Shown here: piece after piece, positions 30,757 through 42,925 of the stretch | Position numbering within the stretch: the stretch's first letter is position 1 | How the letters are laid out: each line of letters opens with the position of its first letter | Assembly: GCA_033032865.1 (NCBI GenBank) | Contig: JAWHQI010000065.1 | Coordinates: forward strand, 2,542,001-2,606,000 | From: Dactylorhiza incarnata | Taxonomy: Eukaryota; Streptophyta; Magnoliopsida; Asparagales; Orchidaceae | Direction: 5' to 3' | Length of the DNA stretch: 64,000 nucleotides | The notes under the pieces: model-generated | Database searches by the model: none | The model's input: only the letters and a program-made list of their open reading frames with translations | What the model was told of the DNA's origin: nothing | Translations under genes and position numbers: made by a program

Positions 30757-33025
30757 TCAAGGCATCTTAGCCTTCCCCTGCCTGGTCTTCTTCAATTGCC
30801 TGCCAAAGTAGGCCTTGGGCTTGGGATAATATCTGGCAGGAGGTGGAGGTCCCACTGGATTGTTGTAGCCATACTCTCTGAAGTGAAACTTCCTTTTTAG
30901 CTGAGATGCTTTGTACTTATTGATTTCTTCCTGGCTGTCATAATTTTGAGGTTCATCATTTGAAATGTTTAGCAGTCTGTAAGTGTCCAAGATGATAGAC
31001 TTTGAAATAGGACTCTAGACCTCAACAAATTCTCTTCTTTCAGCTACAGGCTCTCTTAACTTTATGCCTTCGCTTCTTCTAACAAAGGGATCTGACCTTG
31101 AAGCATAAGATCCTTCTCCAAATTTCCTTCTCTTGAAAGGAGGCTCAGAAGAATTAGGAATGTCTTCATGACCCCCTTCTGGAAAGCTCTTAGGAAAATC
31201 CTCAGGGTCTGACCATACCTAATTATATTGAACAGGAGGAATAAGAGCAATATCTTCATAAGCTGGCTGTTCTGGAAATACTTGATTTTGAGGAAATCCA
31301 ATCAAATTGTCATAAAGCCATTGAAAGCTTTGATGATTGAAAGTTGTTGCTTCATAAAACTTACTTTTAACTTCTTTATTCAGGTCATGAATTTGACATA
31401 TTATTTTCTCCTCCCCCTTTCTGACTTCTTCAGTTAGGGTTTGGATGACCTCTTCCTTGAAGTGTGATAAAACTTCATTCACTTCATTGCTGGAGCTCTG
31501 CCCTTGCTGAAAAATTGAAGTCTGACCTTCTAAAAGAGCCTTTGAGTTTTCAAACACATGCTTCAATCCTTCATTTGTAAAACTCACTGCTTTTACACAA
31601 TTTGTGAAATAGTTATCTAGATCTTCTTTCATGATAGAGACAGTGTGTTTGACCTCTGTTAAACCTTTATTCAAATCAGATTCAACTTCTTGGACCTTGT
31701 CAATACTTGTTTCAAAGATAATTCAAAATGATCAGCCTGCTTTTTGAGCATGGCCTCAATGGATAGGAGAAGTTCTGAGTTGGAGGTTGAGACACTTGGA
31801 GCAGGAGGAGTACCATGACTTTCATCAAAGAACATTAGCTCTACAGATTTTGCTCCCCCTGGAGATTGCACATTTTCTTGAGCAGGAGGTGCAGAGTGCA
31901 CATCCTCTCCTTCATCCTTATCTGACAAGATCTCAGTAGTAGAGACTGGACTGGTTACTTTCTCAATCTCCCCTCATATAATGGATGAGTATGCTTTTGA
32001 GCTGGAAAAATATCATCAAGATTAAGAATTCCACCAGATGTGGATTCTTTTTCTACTAGCACTTCTCCTTCACCTGACTGGTGAGCACTGACTTGCTCAA
32101 CTGAAGGACTTGCCTGAATTGGCTCTGAGTTAGGCTTAACATTGCCATCATCATCATCACCACCACTTTCCTCATCATCCTCATCACCACTTTCACTGCC
32201 AGCACCATCATCAGTAAAACCTTCACTGGCAGCACCATCATTATCATCAGCTTCCTCTTCTTCAGAATCCTCAATTGAGATCCTTTCTGGCTCCCTTGCA
32301 GGAAGATCCAATATCTTCCCTGCATATTGCCCAGGGACCAGATTAAGGCTCCTCTCAATGTTGACAACACAGTCAGACAACTGAGTCATAATACCTGGAT
32401 GAGCTGGTAGATTTGTAGAGAGTTGTAACTGAACTGGCAGAACTAGAGCAATAGAGCTCTCCCGAAGCTAGGAATCATCAAGCTTGCTTTAATTTTGTCA
32501 AATAGAATTTGTCCCCAATCCACCCTTTTCTTGCAGATGATGGCTACTACTAATTTGAACATATCATTGGAGAGGTAGTCATGAGAGCCCACCTTCATAG
32601 TAATACTTTTCCCAAGACATCTGACAAGAGCTTTCCTACTCCATTCATGTATTTCTATCGAACAACAGCAGTTCCACTTGGTAAACCACAGAAAAGCAGA
32701 GCTTGATTGTGATCCTCTTCAAATAAACAATCCACTTCTTCGACAATAGGTAGCCTCAAATATCTCGTTAACCTTGAAGGCTTCATCTTAATCATTTGGC
32801 ATTTGATGACAGATTTGATCACTTCTCCATGGCGGCGAACATTCACATTCTTGAAGAACTCCAGAACATCTCCGTCGAGCACACGATAAGGATGTTCAAG
32901 AATGATTAACAGACCAGCTTCGTCTAGGATTAGAATGACGTTGCAGAATTCCTCTGAAGCGCTGTTGAATCCTATCCTTACCAGCTCTCCCTTACTTGCA
33001 GCAACCCAGAACCCTTGCGTGACAT
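30757..33025 (-). pseudogene. Element E extra ORF
   Basis: The likely start is the ATG at 33023-33025 (MSRKGSGLLQ). The N-terminal part holds DVLEFFKNVNVRRHG, VEEVDCLFEEDHNQALLF and CKKRVDWGQILFDKIK. The middle is a long Asp/Glu-rich region (32389-31955). After it comes a predicted coiled-coil-like stretch (ELLLSIEAMLKKQADHFEL, TVSIMKEDLDNYFTNCVKA). The C-terminus ends YYPKPKAYFGRQLKKTRQG. Several frameshifts separate the pieces. B has a matching ILFDKI block and G a matching C-terminal block, so this is a family-specific protein. It occupies the position of the Sirevirus env-like gene; I see no signal peptide or clear membrane span. Function unknown. Confidence 0.7.
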
Positions 33026-33159
33026 CCTTTCTTGAGATTGATGGAGAGAATTGGGGGAGAAGGAGAATCGCAGGAAGGGCTTGGGGAGGGAGACGAGTCG
33101 TCGGGGAGAAAGAAAGGGTTTCGGCAAAATGGAGATTGTGATTCGTGAAATCCGAAAGA

Positions 33160-33420
33160 CCTATATATATATTAATGTTTAAAATGAGATAGAGGCGCGT
33201 ACCTGGGAAATGAAATGTTTCGTCGGATCCAATAATAAGAGAATTTGAATTTAAGAAAAGCTAGAATAATTTCGTCGAAATGATTCGAGAAAAATCTTCA
33301 ATTCATCGATGTGACTCAACGAAAATGGCTTGTCGTCAAAAATATTCTAGAAGATTTGACGAAATCGTCGAAATGACTCGTGGAATTTCCTTCAATTCTT
33401 GATGAATCCGATTTTCTGAA
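33160..33420 (-). promoter_or_regulatory. Internal LTR-like promoter module of E
   Basis: Between the pol stop and the extra ORF start lies a cluster of CpG words (CATTTCGACGA twice, TTTCGACGAAATT once, and variants), then TATATATATAG at 33161-33173 on the minus strand, 136 bases before the ATG at 33025. The LTR of E has the same order: a cluster of TCGTCGA/TTCGACGA words followed by a TATA box. I infer a separate promoter for the extra ORF. Confidence 0.5.
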
Positions 33421-33447
33421 TTTGAGCTTGAGTCCTTTGCCTTTTCT

Positions 33448-34410
33448 TCAAGATTCCTTGTTTAGCATGCCAAGTTCTAGCTTGAAAAAATTGAACTTGG
33501 TTTTATCAAGCAGTTTTGTGAAAATATCAGCTACTTGTCTATCCGTCGAGACATAACTGAGGTTGATGTCCTTGTTCTCCACATGCTCCCGGATGAAGTG
33601 ATAACGAATCTCTATGTGCTTTGTCCGGCTGTGAGAGACTGGATTGTTTGCAATTGCAATAGCACTTGATGAATCACAGAACATTGGAATCTCCTCCAGC
33701 TTCAAGTTGTAATCTTCAAGCTGATTCCTGATCCACAGAAGTTGTGCACAACAACTGCCTGTGGAGATATACTCCAATTCAGCAGTTGAGATTGCCACAC
33801 AATTATGCTTCTTGCTACTCCACGAGACTAGCCTCCTTCCAAGGAATTGGCATATCCCAGAAGTGCTTTTCCTATCATCCCTGCTTCCTGCAAAATCAAC
33901 ATCTGAAAATCCCGTTAATTCAAAGTCATTACTTATTGGGTACCATAAGCCAAGATTCGGTGTGCCCTTAAGATATATCAAAATCCTCTTTGCAGCGGCA
34001 TAATGAGATTCCTTAGAGTTCACCTGAAATCTAGCACAAACACATGTTGAAAACATTATGTCTGGTCTACTTACAGTAAGGTAGAGCAAGGATCCAATTA
34101 TTCTTCTGTACTTGGTCTCATCAAAAGGTTTCCCTTTCAAATCCTTGTCCAGATTCATATTTGAACCCATTGGAGTCCTCATCGAGGTTGCGTTCTCCAT
34201 TCTGAATTTCTTAATTAACTCATTGGTGAACTTCGTCTGAGAGATGAAAATTCCATCTTCAGATTGTTTCACCTGAAGTCCTAAGAAATATTTCAGCTCA
34301 CCCATACTACTTATTTCAAATTTCCCTTGCATTAAGTTCAAGAACTTTTTGCAAAGGTTATCATCCGTAGAACCAAAAATAATGTCGTCGATATAGATTT
34401 GCACTAGCAA
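33448..34410 (-). pseudogene. Element E pol: RT palm end and RNase H
   Basis: This is an unbroken 320-residue segment. It begins just before the RT catalytic box, QIYIDDIIFGSTDD, which is intact. It continues [32 protein letters not shown], then RNase H with FSDVDFAGSRDDRKSTSG, STAELEYIS and [13 protein letters not shown]. It ends [16 protein letters not shown] and DIFTKLLD, LELGMLNKES. In H the corresponding residues are YVDN, so E keeps the better RT motif although its pol is more broken overall. Confidence 0.9.
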
Positions 34411-35904
34411 AATCTTGCCCTTTACTTCCCTAAGAAATAATGTCTTATCTATTTTCCCTCTTGTGAATTTGTTCTCAAGAAGAAAGCTAGATAGGGTCTC
34501 ATACCAAGCTCAGGGTGCTTATTTTAGACCGTACAATGCTTTACGTAAAAAATAAACATAGTCAAGGAGGGGGGAATCAACAAAACCTGGGGGTTGTTCT
34601 ATGTATACTTCTTCCTTCAAATTACCATTGAGGAAGGCTGATTTCACGTCCATTTGATTGACCTTGAATCCTTTGTGAGCAGTATACGCTAGAAACAACC
34701 TGATCGCTTTGAGTCTTGCTACGAGAGCTTAAGTTTGATCGAAGTCGGTCCCTTATTCTTGTCGGTAACCTTGGGCAATAAGTCTGCCTTGTTCTTGATG
34801 ATTACACTATCTTCATCCAACTTGTTTCTGTAAACCCATTTAGTTCTGATAACATTTTGACATTTGGGTCTTGGTACGAGCTTCCAGACTTTGCATCTTT
34901 GGAACTGATTGAGCTCCTCTTGCATTGCAATAATCCATGAGGCGTCCTCTTTGGCCTCATCAAAATTTCTTTGGCTCAACCTGTGAGAGAAAACTCAAAT
35001 GCAAGACTTGGTTAGCTGTAACTCTTCTTGTTCTTATTCCGACTCTGGTATCTCTAATGATTTGATTTGCTGGATGATCTCTCTGATGTCTGACCACCAG
35101 ATTTCTTGCATCATCCTTGATAGACGATTCTTCTGGTTCTGGTACCTCTTCTATTTCTTGAGGTTCTTCTTCTTTAGGTGTGATTGGGTCAACCACTGAT
35201 ACTGTATCTGGAGAATTCTCCTTAATGACTTCTTCCAAGTTCAACTCTTTCAATTTTAAACTTGCACCCGCATCTTCAACAAAAATACTAGAAGAGCTGC
35301 TATGAAGCATACTCGTCTCATCAAAAACAACATTTATTTACTCATCTACAACCAGTATTTTCTTGTTGAAAATCCTATATTCCTTACTATGGCTACTATA
35401 GCCTACAAAAATACCTTCAAAACATTTTTCACTAAACTTAGTTTTGTAATACTTCCTGGTGTTAAGTACGAAGCATTTACTGCCAAAAATTCTAAAATAA
35501 GATATAGTTGGTTTCCTGCCCTTTAGAAGTTCATAAGGTGTCTTATGATGGTTCTTGTTCATTAATGCTCGGTTTTGCACGTGACAAGCAGTGTTGACGA
35601 CTTCTGCCAAGAATTATTCCGGAAGAGAAGAATCATTCAACATTGTCCTGCTTGCCTCTATGAGTGTTCTATTCTTTCTCTCGGCGACTCCATTTTGTTG
35701 TGGAGTACGAGGAGATGAAAACTCACGAAAGATACCTAAGCTTTCACAAAATTCTATCATAGCCCAGACTTGAATTCTGTTTCGTGGTCACTTCTGATTT
35801 TGACTACGGAGAAGTTTAGTTCATTCTGAATCTGCCTAACAAAATTAGTGAAAGAATCAAAAGTATCTGACTTGTGTTTCATAAAGAATACCTAAGCAAA
35901 ACGT
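34411..35904 (-). pseudogene. Element E pol: RT fingers and integrase core/C-terminus
   Basis: From 35904 downward: integrase core remnants (FFMKHKSDTF, KIRSDHETEF, then [12 protein letters not shown]), the post-core region ([38 protein letters not shown]), an acidic linker (35310-34960) and the start of RT ([26 protein letters not shown]). Stops, including a TAG in place of the Trp of RFAWVFF next to element I, and frameshifts near 35340, 34980 and 34720 break it. Removing element I restores VDDYSRF across the junction. Confidence 0.85.
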
Positions 35905-35909
35905 GAGTA

Positions 35910-37290
35910 TGTTGGAACCTTAGCTTTTGATTTGAGTTAGGATCCATCCCTTTTGTTAATAGTTCATCTAATAACTTAGATCAATTAAGAAAACATAAAT
36001 TAAATATGATGCGATCAAATCAAAGAATATACATAAGCAAATAATATAAGCTCTCTGTGTTCGACGAATGTCGAACGGCGCTCGACAAATTCAAGACAGA
36101 CAGCGCTCGACAAATTCCAGCCAGCCAGCACTCGACAAATTTCCATCAGAACAGCGTTCGACAAATGGCGAACAGCGCTCGACGAATTCAATCAGAATAA
36201 CCTCCCCGGCCAGGAATTCTCTGAACGGCGCTCGACAAACTCAAGCCAGCGGTCGACAAATCTATTTCAGAACAGCGCTCGACGAAAATGTTATCAGCAA
36301 CATTATTAAATCAATTTATACTGCTCGGCTAACATTATTATATTATTATTCATGCTTTTCTGATGTAGCCGTTGCAGGCAATAAAGATTATAGTCGTTTG
36401 CTGAAGAGTCAAAGACGACAACACCTTTTCCCAATGAATCAAATTAAAGAGACTTTATCTCTTTCCATATTCCCCAGCAAGAATTCAAAAAGGACTTCTC
36501 AGATTATATATCTAAAAAGAGAAGAGCAGAAATAGAGATATACATAGAGAGACACAAAAATACAGAAGAAGCAGATCAAGTTTTGTTTCACATCTTCTTT
36601 CTGTCTAACTCTTTCTTTGCAGATCATCAATACCCTGAGACACCAATCTAGATCAATTGCTCAGGGATCTAAACTGCAAGATGAAAAGAGGAGAATCACA
36701 ATCTAGAGAAGAAGCTCTATCCACAAGCTGTCAACAACTTCAATCATACAAGGGGAGCCTTGTTCAACATCATATTCAGATCCATTCAAATTCAAATCAA
36801 GATCTTCAAGAGTCTTCTTATATAGAGAAGAACATTACAATTTCTGTTTTTCATTTTACTTCCTTACCCCATCCTGTACAGGGTTATAACTCCCTTCAAA
36901 AGTTAATCCCGGTGACAGGGCACCTTAGCAAAAACCTGCATCTTGGTTAGAGCACCTTATCAACAGCTCACTTGGTGTGTGGACACCTTATCAAAAACCC
37001 CTTGGTGTGAGGGCACCTTATCAACAACCTCCCAGTGGATTCCTTCCAGTGGGTAGAAGAGTAGACGTACCCAGTTGAGGGGAACTACTATATATTTTGT
37101 GTCATCTGTGGATTGCTTGTTTTATCTTTTTGTTTCACTTCCTGTGTTGTGCACTTTAACTGTTTGGTTTTATTACTCATACAGAAATCAGCAAACTCAC
37201 TTATATATAAATAGATATATCACTTACTTTGAAAGAAAACTTAAACAAGATCTTTTAATAAGATAAATAAGAACTAAACCTCCACTTTCA
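35910..37290 (+). repeat. Element I 5' LTR
   Basis: It runs TGTTGGAACC to CCACTTTCA. Between 36060 and 36290 the word GCTCGACAAATTC and variants recur about eight times. A TATA-like sequence, TTATATAT, lies at about 36504-36511; the other LTR has TATATATAAA. The 3' part has repeated CACCTTATCAA phrases at 36920-37030. Confidence 0.94.
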
Positions 37291-37292
37291 AT

Positions 37293-37304
37293 TGGTATCA
37301 GAGG
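37293..37304 (+). other. Element I primer-binding site
   Basis: TGGTATCAGAGG lies two bases after the LTR and matches the initiator-Met-tRNA type. Confidence 0.9.
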
Positions 37305-37369
37305 GGTGTTGATTCTTTACAGGCTAACACCTGAATCACAAAGATCAATTAGTTCTTATGCTTTAATTC

Positions 37370-38335
37370 ATGGCACAAGCAGATTATTTAATCACTAGTC
37401 CACCTATTTGCAACTTGGATAGATTTTCTTTATGGCAAGTTAGAGTTAAACTATATATGAATGCCATAGATGAAGAAATTTACAAATCTATTTTGACAGG
37501 ACCTCCTCTCATATCATCAAAGGCAGTTACACATGCATTACCTAGTTCCACGGGTCTCAAGTCCCCTTCGAGAGCAATGAAAGGGCCTGTCTATGTTGGC
37601 GATGATATATCTTCTTCAAAGAAAACTACTGAAATAAAACGTGGCAACAAAGAGACTGATGTCACTGCCCGTGGTTGCAAATGAAGCCAGATAAATTCAA
37701 AGATGGTGCTGATGATGGCAGACTGATAAACATAAAGGACCTTCCCCATCTACAGAACCTTCCCCATCTTCAGACTACTCAATAGATGCAGATACAAAAG
37801 CTATGCAGATTTTAACTCAATCAGTGTCAAAAGACATTTTTCAAAGAGTTGAAGACTGCACTTCTGCAAGAGGAATCTGGAACTCCCTCTCTGGGATGGT
37901 AAATGAACCCTCTTCTTCCATTACTTTAACTAAATGTATTTATGATGCAGAACCATCAATAAATCTGAGTGAAGAAGAAAAAGAAAAGGAGCACAGAGCT
38001 AGAGCTTTCTGCATGATGGCCATAAATGGATCATACCAAAATCCAAATACAGAAGCAGAGTTAGGAAAGGTAAATGAGGTAAAATCAAATAATAACTCTA
38101 CCTCTAAAACTGTTTTTAAAATAACACTCACAGATTCAATAACAATAGACAAAGAAATTAGAAGAAAGTTAACAAACATAAATTATCTAACCTCTGAAAA
38201 TAATAAAACTGAATCAAAAGCACAAAATAAATCAATTAAGGATAAATTGCTTACAAATTGTCAAGATAACTTTAAAATAATTTCAAACATATATTTTAAT
38301 GACTACATTCAATTAGTATCAAAAATCAGATTTTA
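37370..38335 (+). pseudogene. Element I gag fragment
   Basis: The first ATG opens MAQADYLITSPPICNLDRF, then LWQVRVKLYMNAIDEEIY, which is the start of a copia UBN2-type Gag. After a stop near 37684 the frame changes. The segment from 37803 continues with SKDIFQRVEDCTSARGIW, equivalent to the conserved KEIF-RV-CKTAKEIWD region. The remaining residues to 38335 are Lys/Asn/Ser-rich and no zinc knuckle is found. As it stands it would not give a full Gag. Confidence 0.8.
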
Positions 38336-38761
38336 AAGTTCTTAAGACATATATTTCTAGAAGAACTTTCAAATGGTATTAAAAAGTTTTTCACCATTAA
38401 ACTCCATTCCTAATAAGCAAGCATAAAACTCATTTGAATATTAATGTCAGATAACTTCAATATTCTTACAGACCTTCTCCAAATTATGTTGAGCATTCTA
38501 CTGTAGTTGCATTGATTAGAAATAATCAGAAGCACTGAGTGTGAGTCTCTTCTGATAAGGGGATTCTTAAGAAGGAAGGTATCATACAAAGATTCCTTAG
38601 AATCCATTAAAGGTTGCTGCAATTGAAAATTTTAATTCAGATCCATAGAAATCAAAGTCTAGGAAAGCAGAGTTGCTCAAATAATTTAAGAATAAAAAAT
38701 TATTAAAACCCAAGTGAGAGAGAAAAGGAGAAAATAAAAATTAAAACTTTTGGCATCCTAA

Positions 38762-38833
38762 ACCAAATAGGGGGAGACCACCAGGCCACTAGTTTTAATT
38801 TGATTTAGGATCCCAACTCAAGTAGGGGGAGAT
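38762..38833 (+). other. Element I polypurine tracts
   Basis: Two purine tracts are present: AAATAGGGGGAGA at about 38766 and AGTAGGGGGAGAT at 38821-38833, the latter abutting the 3' LTR. Tandem polypurine tracts are a reported Sirevirus feature. Confidence 0.75.
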
Positions 38834-40215
38834 TGTTGGAACCTTAGCTTTTGATTTGAGTTAGGATCCTTCCCTTTTGTTAATAATTCATCTAATAACT
38901 TAGATCAATTAAGAAAACATAAATTAAATATGATGTGATCGAATCAGAGAATATACATAAGCAAATAATATAAGCTCTCTGCGTTCGACGAATGTCGAAC
39001 GACGCTCGACAAATTCAAGACAGATAGCGCTCGACAAATTCCAGCCAGCCAGCGCTCGACAAATTTCCATCAGAACAGCGTTCGACAAATGGCGAACAAC
39101 GCTCGACGAATTCAATCAGAATAACCTCAGCGGCCAGAAATTCTCTGAACGGCGCTCGACAAACTCAAGCCAGCGGTCGACAAATCTATTTCAGAACAGC
39201 GCTCGACAAAAATGTTATCAGCAACATTATTAAATCAATTTATACTGCTCGACTAACATTATTATATTATTATTCATGCTTTTCTGATGCAGCCGTTGCA
39301 GGCAATAAAGATTATAGCCGTTTGCTGAAGAGTCAAAGACGGCAACACCTTTTCCCAAGGAATCAAATTAAAGAGACTTTATCTCTTTCCATATTCCCCA
39401 GCAAGAATTCAAAAAGGACTTCTCAGATTATATATATAAAAAGAGAAGAGCAGAAATAGAGATATACATAGAGAGACACAAAAATACAGAAGAAGCAGAT
39501 CAAGTTTTGTTTCACATCTTCTTTCTGTCTAACTCTTTCTTTGCAGATCATCAATACCCTGAGACACCAATCTAGATCAATTGCTCAGGGATCTAAACTG
39601 CAAGAAGAAAAGAGGAGAATCACAATCTAGAGAAGAAGCTCTATCCACAAGCTGTCAACAACTTCAATCAGACAGGGGGAGCCTTCTTCAACATCATATT
39701 CAGATCCATTCAACTTCAAATCAGGATCTTCAAGAGTGTTCTTATACAGAGAAGAACATTACAATTTCTGTTTTTCATTTTACTTCCTTACCCCCATCCT
39801 GTACAGGGTTATAACTCCCTTCAAAAGTTAATCCCGGTGACAGGGCACCTTAGCAAAAACCTGCATCTTGGTTAGAGCACCTTATCAACAACTCACTTGG
39901 TGTGTGGACACCTTATCAAAAACCCCTTGGTGTGAGGGCACCTTATCAACAACCTCCTAGTGGATTCCTACCAGTGGGTAGAAGAGTAGACGTACCCAGT
40001 TGAGGGGAACTACTATATATTTTGTGTCATCTGTGGATTGCTTATTTTATCTTTTTATTTTACTTCCTGTGTTGTGCACTTTAACTGTTTGGTTTTATTA
40101 CTCATACAGAAATCAGCAAACTCACTTATATATAAATAGATATATCACTTACTTTGAAAGAAAACTTAAACAAGATCTTTTAATAAGATAAATAAGAACT
40201 AAACCTCCACTTTCA
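38834..40215 (+). repeat. Element I 3' LTR
   Basis: This 1382-bp LTR is nearly identical to 35910-37290, with a few substitutions. It has TATATATAAA at about 39431. It ends CCACTTTCA before the GAGTA duplication. Confidence 0.94.
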
Positions 40216-40920
40216 GAGTAGTCATCAACAATAATCGGCGTATAAGCTTTACCTCCTAAACTCCTAACTGGCATGAGACCAAATAGATCCATATGGAGCA
40301 GATATAAGCATACGTTAGAATCTTTGTCAATTATGCTCTTAAAGTTAGCCCGAGTTTGCTTGCCCATTTGGCATGCATGACAGGGTCTTTCTTTAATGCA
40401 CTTAACATCAGGTGCATCATGCACTAAGCTGTGAGAAAATAACATATTTATAGTTTTGAAATTAATATGTGCTAATCTCTTGTGCCACTGGTCACAAAGA
40501 GATGCACTATCTTTTGCCATAAAGCATACTGGTGTAGAAGAATCTAAACAAAGAAAATTTAAGCAAAAGATATTTCAACTCCTAGTTCCTGTTAAAATAG
40601 TTTCTGACGTATCAAACGACTTTATCATGCACTTATCCTTGTAGAACTCAACCATATAGCCTTTATCACACAGTTGAATTATGTTGATGAGATTATGTTG
40701 TAATCCCTTAACATAAGCTACATTTGTGAAGGTGACTATACCATTGGTAATCATACCGTAGCCTTTTGTGATCTCCCAATCAGATCCACCAAAGATAACC
40801 TTTGGACCATCCTTGACTGGGGTGATCTTTTGTAGTAGGCTTCATGTTCCGGTCATGTGCCGCGAACATCCACTGTCCAAATACCATATAGGCGTGTTGT
40901 TGGCCTTTGGACATACCTGC
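40216..40920 (-). pseudogene. Element E pol: protease and GAG-pre-integrase
   Basis: From 40920 downward: [16 protein letters not shown] with the aspartic protease DSG motif, GGSDWEITKGYG, a region ending [16 protein letters not shown], and the zinc motif CHACQMGKQTR. It then enters integrase ([25 protein letters not shown]) and is cut by element I. Stops lie near 40845 and 40560. It is the sense-strand continuation of the gag at 40940-42862 and lines up with the first 235 residues of the pol of H. Confidence 0.87.
40911..40919 (-). other. Splice-donor-like site at the gag-pol junction of E
   Basis: On the sense strand CAG|GTATGT lies a few codons after the gag stop (WVPKGN, then TGA). The matching site in H is CAG|GTAAGT. 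Confidence 0.45.
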
Positions 40921-40939
40921 AATCAGTAATCAATTTCCC

Positions 40940-42862
40940 TTAGGAACCCAAAAGTATTTGGGTCCTTGGCTTTTGGTTAGACGATTTCCACTTCGGTTGT
41001 TAACATTGCGAGTGGTCGGCCTTGCATTGTTAACTAGTAGAATTCTAGCATTCTTTGGATTAAGCCAGCAATCCATGGCGAAGTGACCAATCTTGACACA
41101 ACACCAACAATCAAACCTGTTGTACCTTCTCTTGCCCTCCTACTTGAATTTTTGAACGGGAGGTCTAGCAGGGGCTACGGACTTGGAGGTGGAAGCCTCG
41201 TGATTGCAGCAAACACAGGGCTCCTTCTAAATTGGTTTCGTCACAATTGTTTTAACCTTTGGTGCTTTCTTTGTAGACGATCCATGCACGAATAAACCAT
41301 AGTCCTTGAGGACTATCTCTTCATAAGGTGCTTTGAAAGTAGTCGTTCCAGGGTTCCAGGGACGGCTCCATCCTTGGTTGCCCTTACTTGACTCACCGTG
41401 AGTTGGTCTTGTAAAGTGGCCATACGATGTTTCAAAGTCATATGTGTTCGTAGGAAACACTACCTTCTTGAAGGAAGGTTGACTCTGATTAGCCTTATCC
41501 TTACCCTTAACGACTCTTTTCTTGGCCTCCTTACTTTTCTCGGTTTGATGACTGATACCACTACCCTTCGCAGGAGCAGAAAAACCATCAATGAGAGGGA
41601 GGATGGTCTTTGGCTTAGAGAAGCTTTCCACTAGCTTTCTCTCTACCACTAGCTTTTCCTCCAGCTCAGTTATGGATTTCTCCTGTTGCTTTATTAGTTC
41701 AGTCGAGCTTGGGAATTCGTCCTTCAAGACTTGGACTTTATCTCTGAAGGGAAGTAATTTTTAATTTCTTCTCTCAGATCTGATTCCACAGTCTTGAGAG
41801 ATTTAATCTCCTTTGTCTGAGATTTGACTACCTTTCGGCACTTGTCAAATCCTTTCAATAAGGCTCTGTACTGAACCAATATAGCAGAGTCTTCCTCTGA
41901 GGAGTAGCCTTCATCCGTAATGGAATCCATCTGAGATTCAGACTGAGGAGTATGAGAATTTACCTTCCCCTCATATGGGGTGTCGTAGTTTTCCTCGTCG
42001 GTCTGAGCGATTAGATCGAAGTAGGCTTCTTCGTCTGAGTTTGACTCGTCGGAGTTGCTGTCGCTCAGAGTTTTTGACTTTTTAGCCAAAAAGCTCTTTT
42101 CCTCCTTCTTCTTTTTGAAGGATTTCTTATCTTCTTTTCTTGATCCATCATTCTTGTTGTACGGACACTCAACAATCACATGCCCTGGCTTATTAAAGCA
42201 ATAACCAATGATATCAGTCGAAAAGTGTTTGTTCGGTTTAGATTTATACCTGTCATTGTTGTAACTCTTCTTGTGATGTTCGCCATCACGTCTCGATCTT
42301 CTGTGATCTGATGAGGAGGATTGACCTCTCCTCTGCTTTCTCTTGTTCAGCAATCTCTTTAGTTCCTAAGATCGTTGATGATCTAGAAGAACTTCTCATA
42401 TGTGTCAGAAATAGACTCCCTTGGATCCTACTTAAATGCTTCATATTCTTGATTGAGCAGAGAACTTCGATCATCCCTTACTTCTTCCGTACCTTCCATC
42501 AAGACGATAAGATAATCCCACATCTCTTTAGCAGATTTGCAATGGAAGAGATTCTGCAGCATAGAATCATCCACAACACTGGCAATTATATTCTTAGCCT
42601 TCTTGTCCAAGGCGACAAGAGTCATCTCATCCTTCATCAAATTAAGCATCTTCTTGGGAACTTGTACAACTGGGTTGATTGTAGATGCCTTCATTGGAAC
42701 ATGAGGACCTTCCTCAACTATTTGAAAGATTCTTGGGTCGGCAGCTTCCATATAAAACTTGACTCTTTCCTTCCACATGGGGAAGTTCTCCTTAGTGCAA
42801 ACAGGCAGCTTCTTGGAATAATCTTTGTTCTTATCCATTCTGGACATGGTGTCTTTGAACAA
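40940..42862 (-). pseudogene. Element E gag
   Basis: The start is MSRMDKNKDYSKKLP at about 42842, with UBN2-type Gag core as in E'. After FFxIINDLRN about 330 bp present in E' is missing, and the frame resumes at KRKQRRGQSSSSDHRR. The first zinc knuckle reads GYCFNKPGHVIVEC, having lost Cys positions. An acidic region and a coiled-coil-like segment follow (SITELEEKLVVERKLVESF). The second knuckle, CWCCVKIGHFAMDC, is intact. It ends WVPKGN with TGA at about 40933. Frameshifts occur near 41727. Confidence 0.86.
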
Positions 42863-42925
42863 CTAGATGGAGGAGTTTGTTCAAAGTGTTAACCTCTTAA
42901 CGAACAACCTAGCTTTGATACCAAT

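Larger units (their letters stand above)
35910..40215 (+). mobile_element. Element I: gag-only copia-type LTR retrotransposon
   Basis: Perfect GAGTA duplications lie at 35905-35909 and 40216-40220. The LTRs are 1381 and 1382 bp and nearly identical; the primer-binding site is of the Met-tRNA type, and the polypurine tract is AGTAGGGGGAGAT. The 1543-bp interior codes only for a broken copia Gag. No protease, integrase or RT is present. The layout matches the published idea of terminal-repeat retrotransposons with GAG domain (TR-GAG). High LTR similarity suggests a fairly recent insertion. Confidence 0.94.

Noticed and set aside
32056..32384. A Ser-rich plus-strand and a Met/Val-rich minus-strand reading frame
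   Set aside because: Both are other-frame readings of the acidic Asp/Glu region of the extra ORF of element E.
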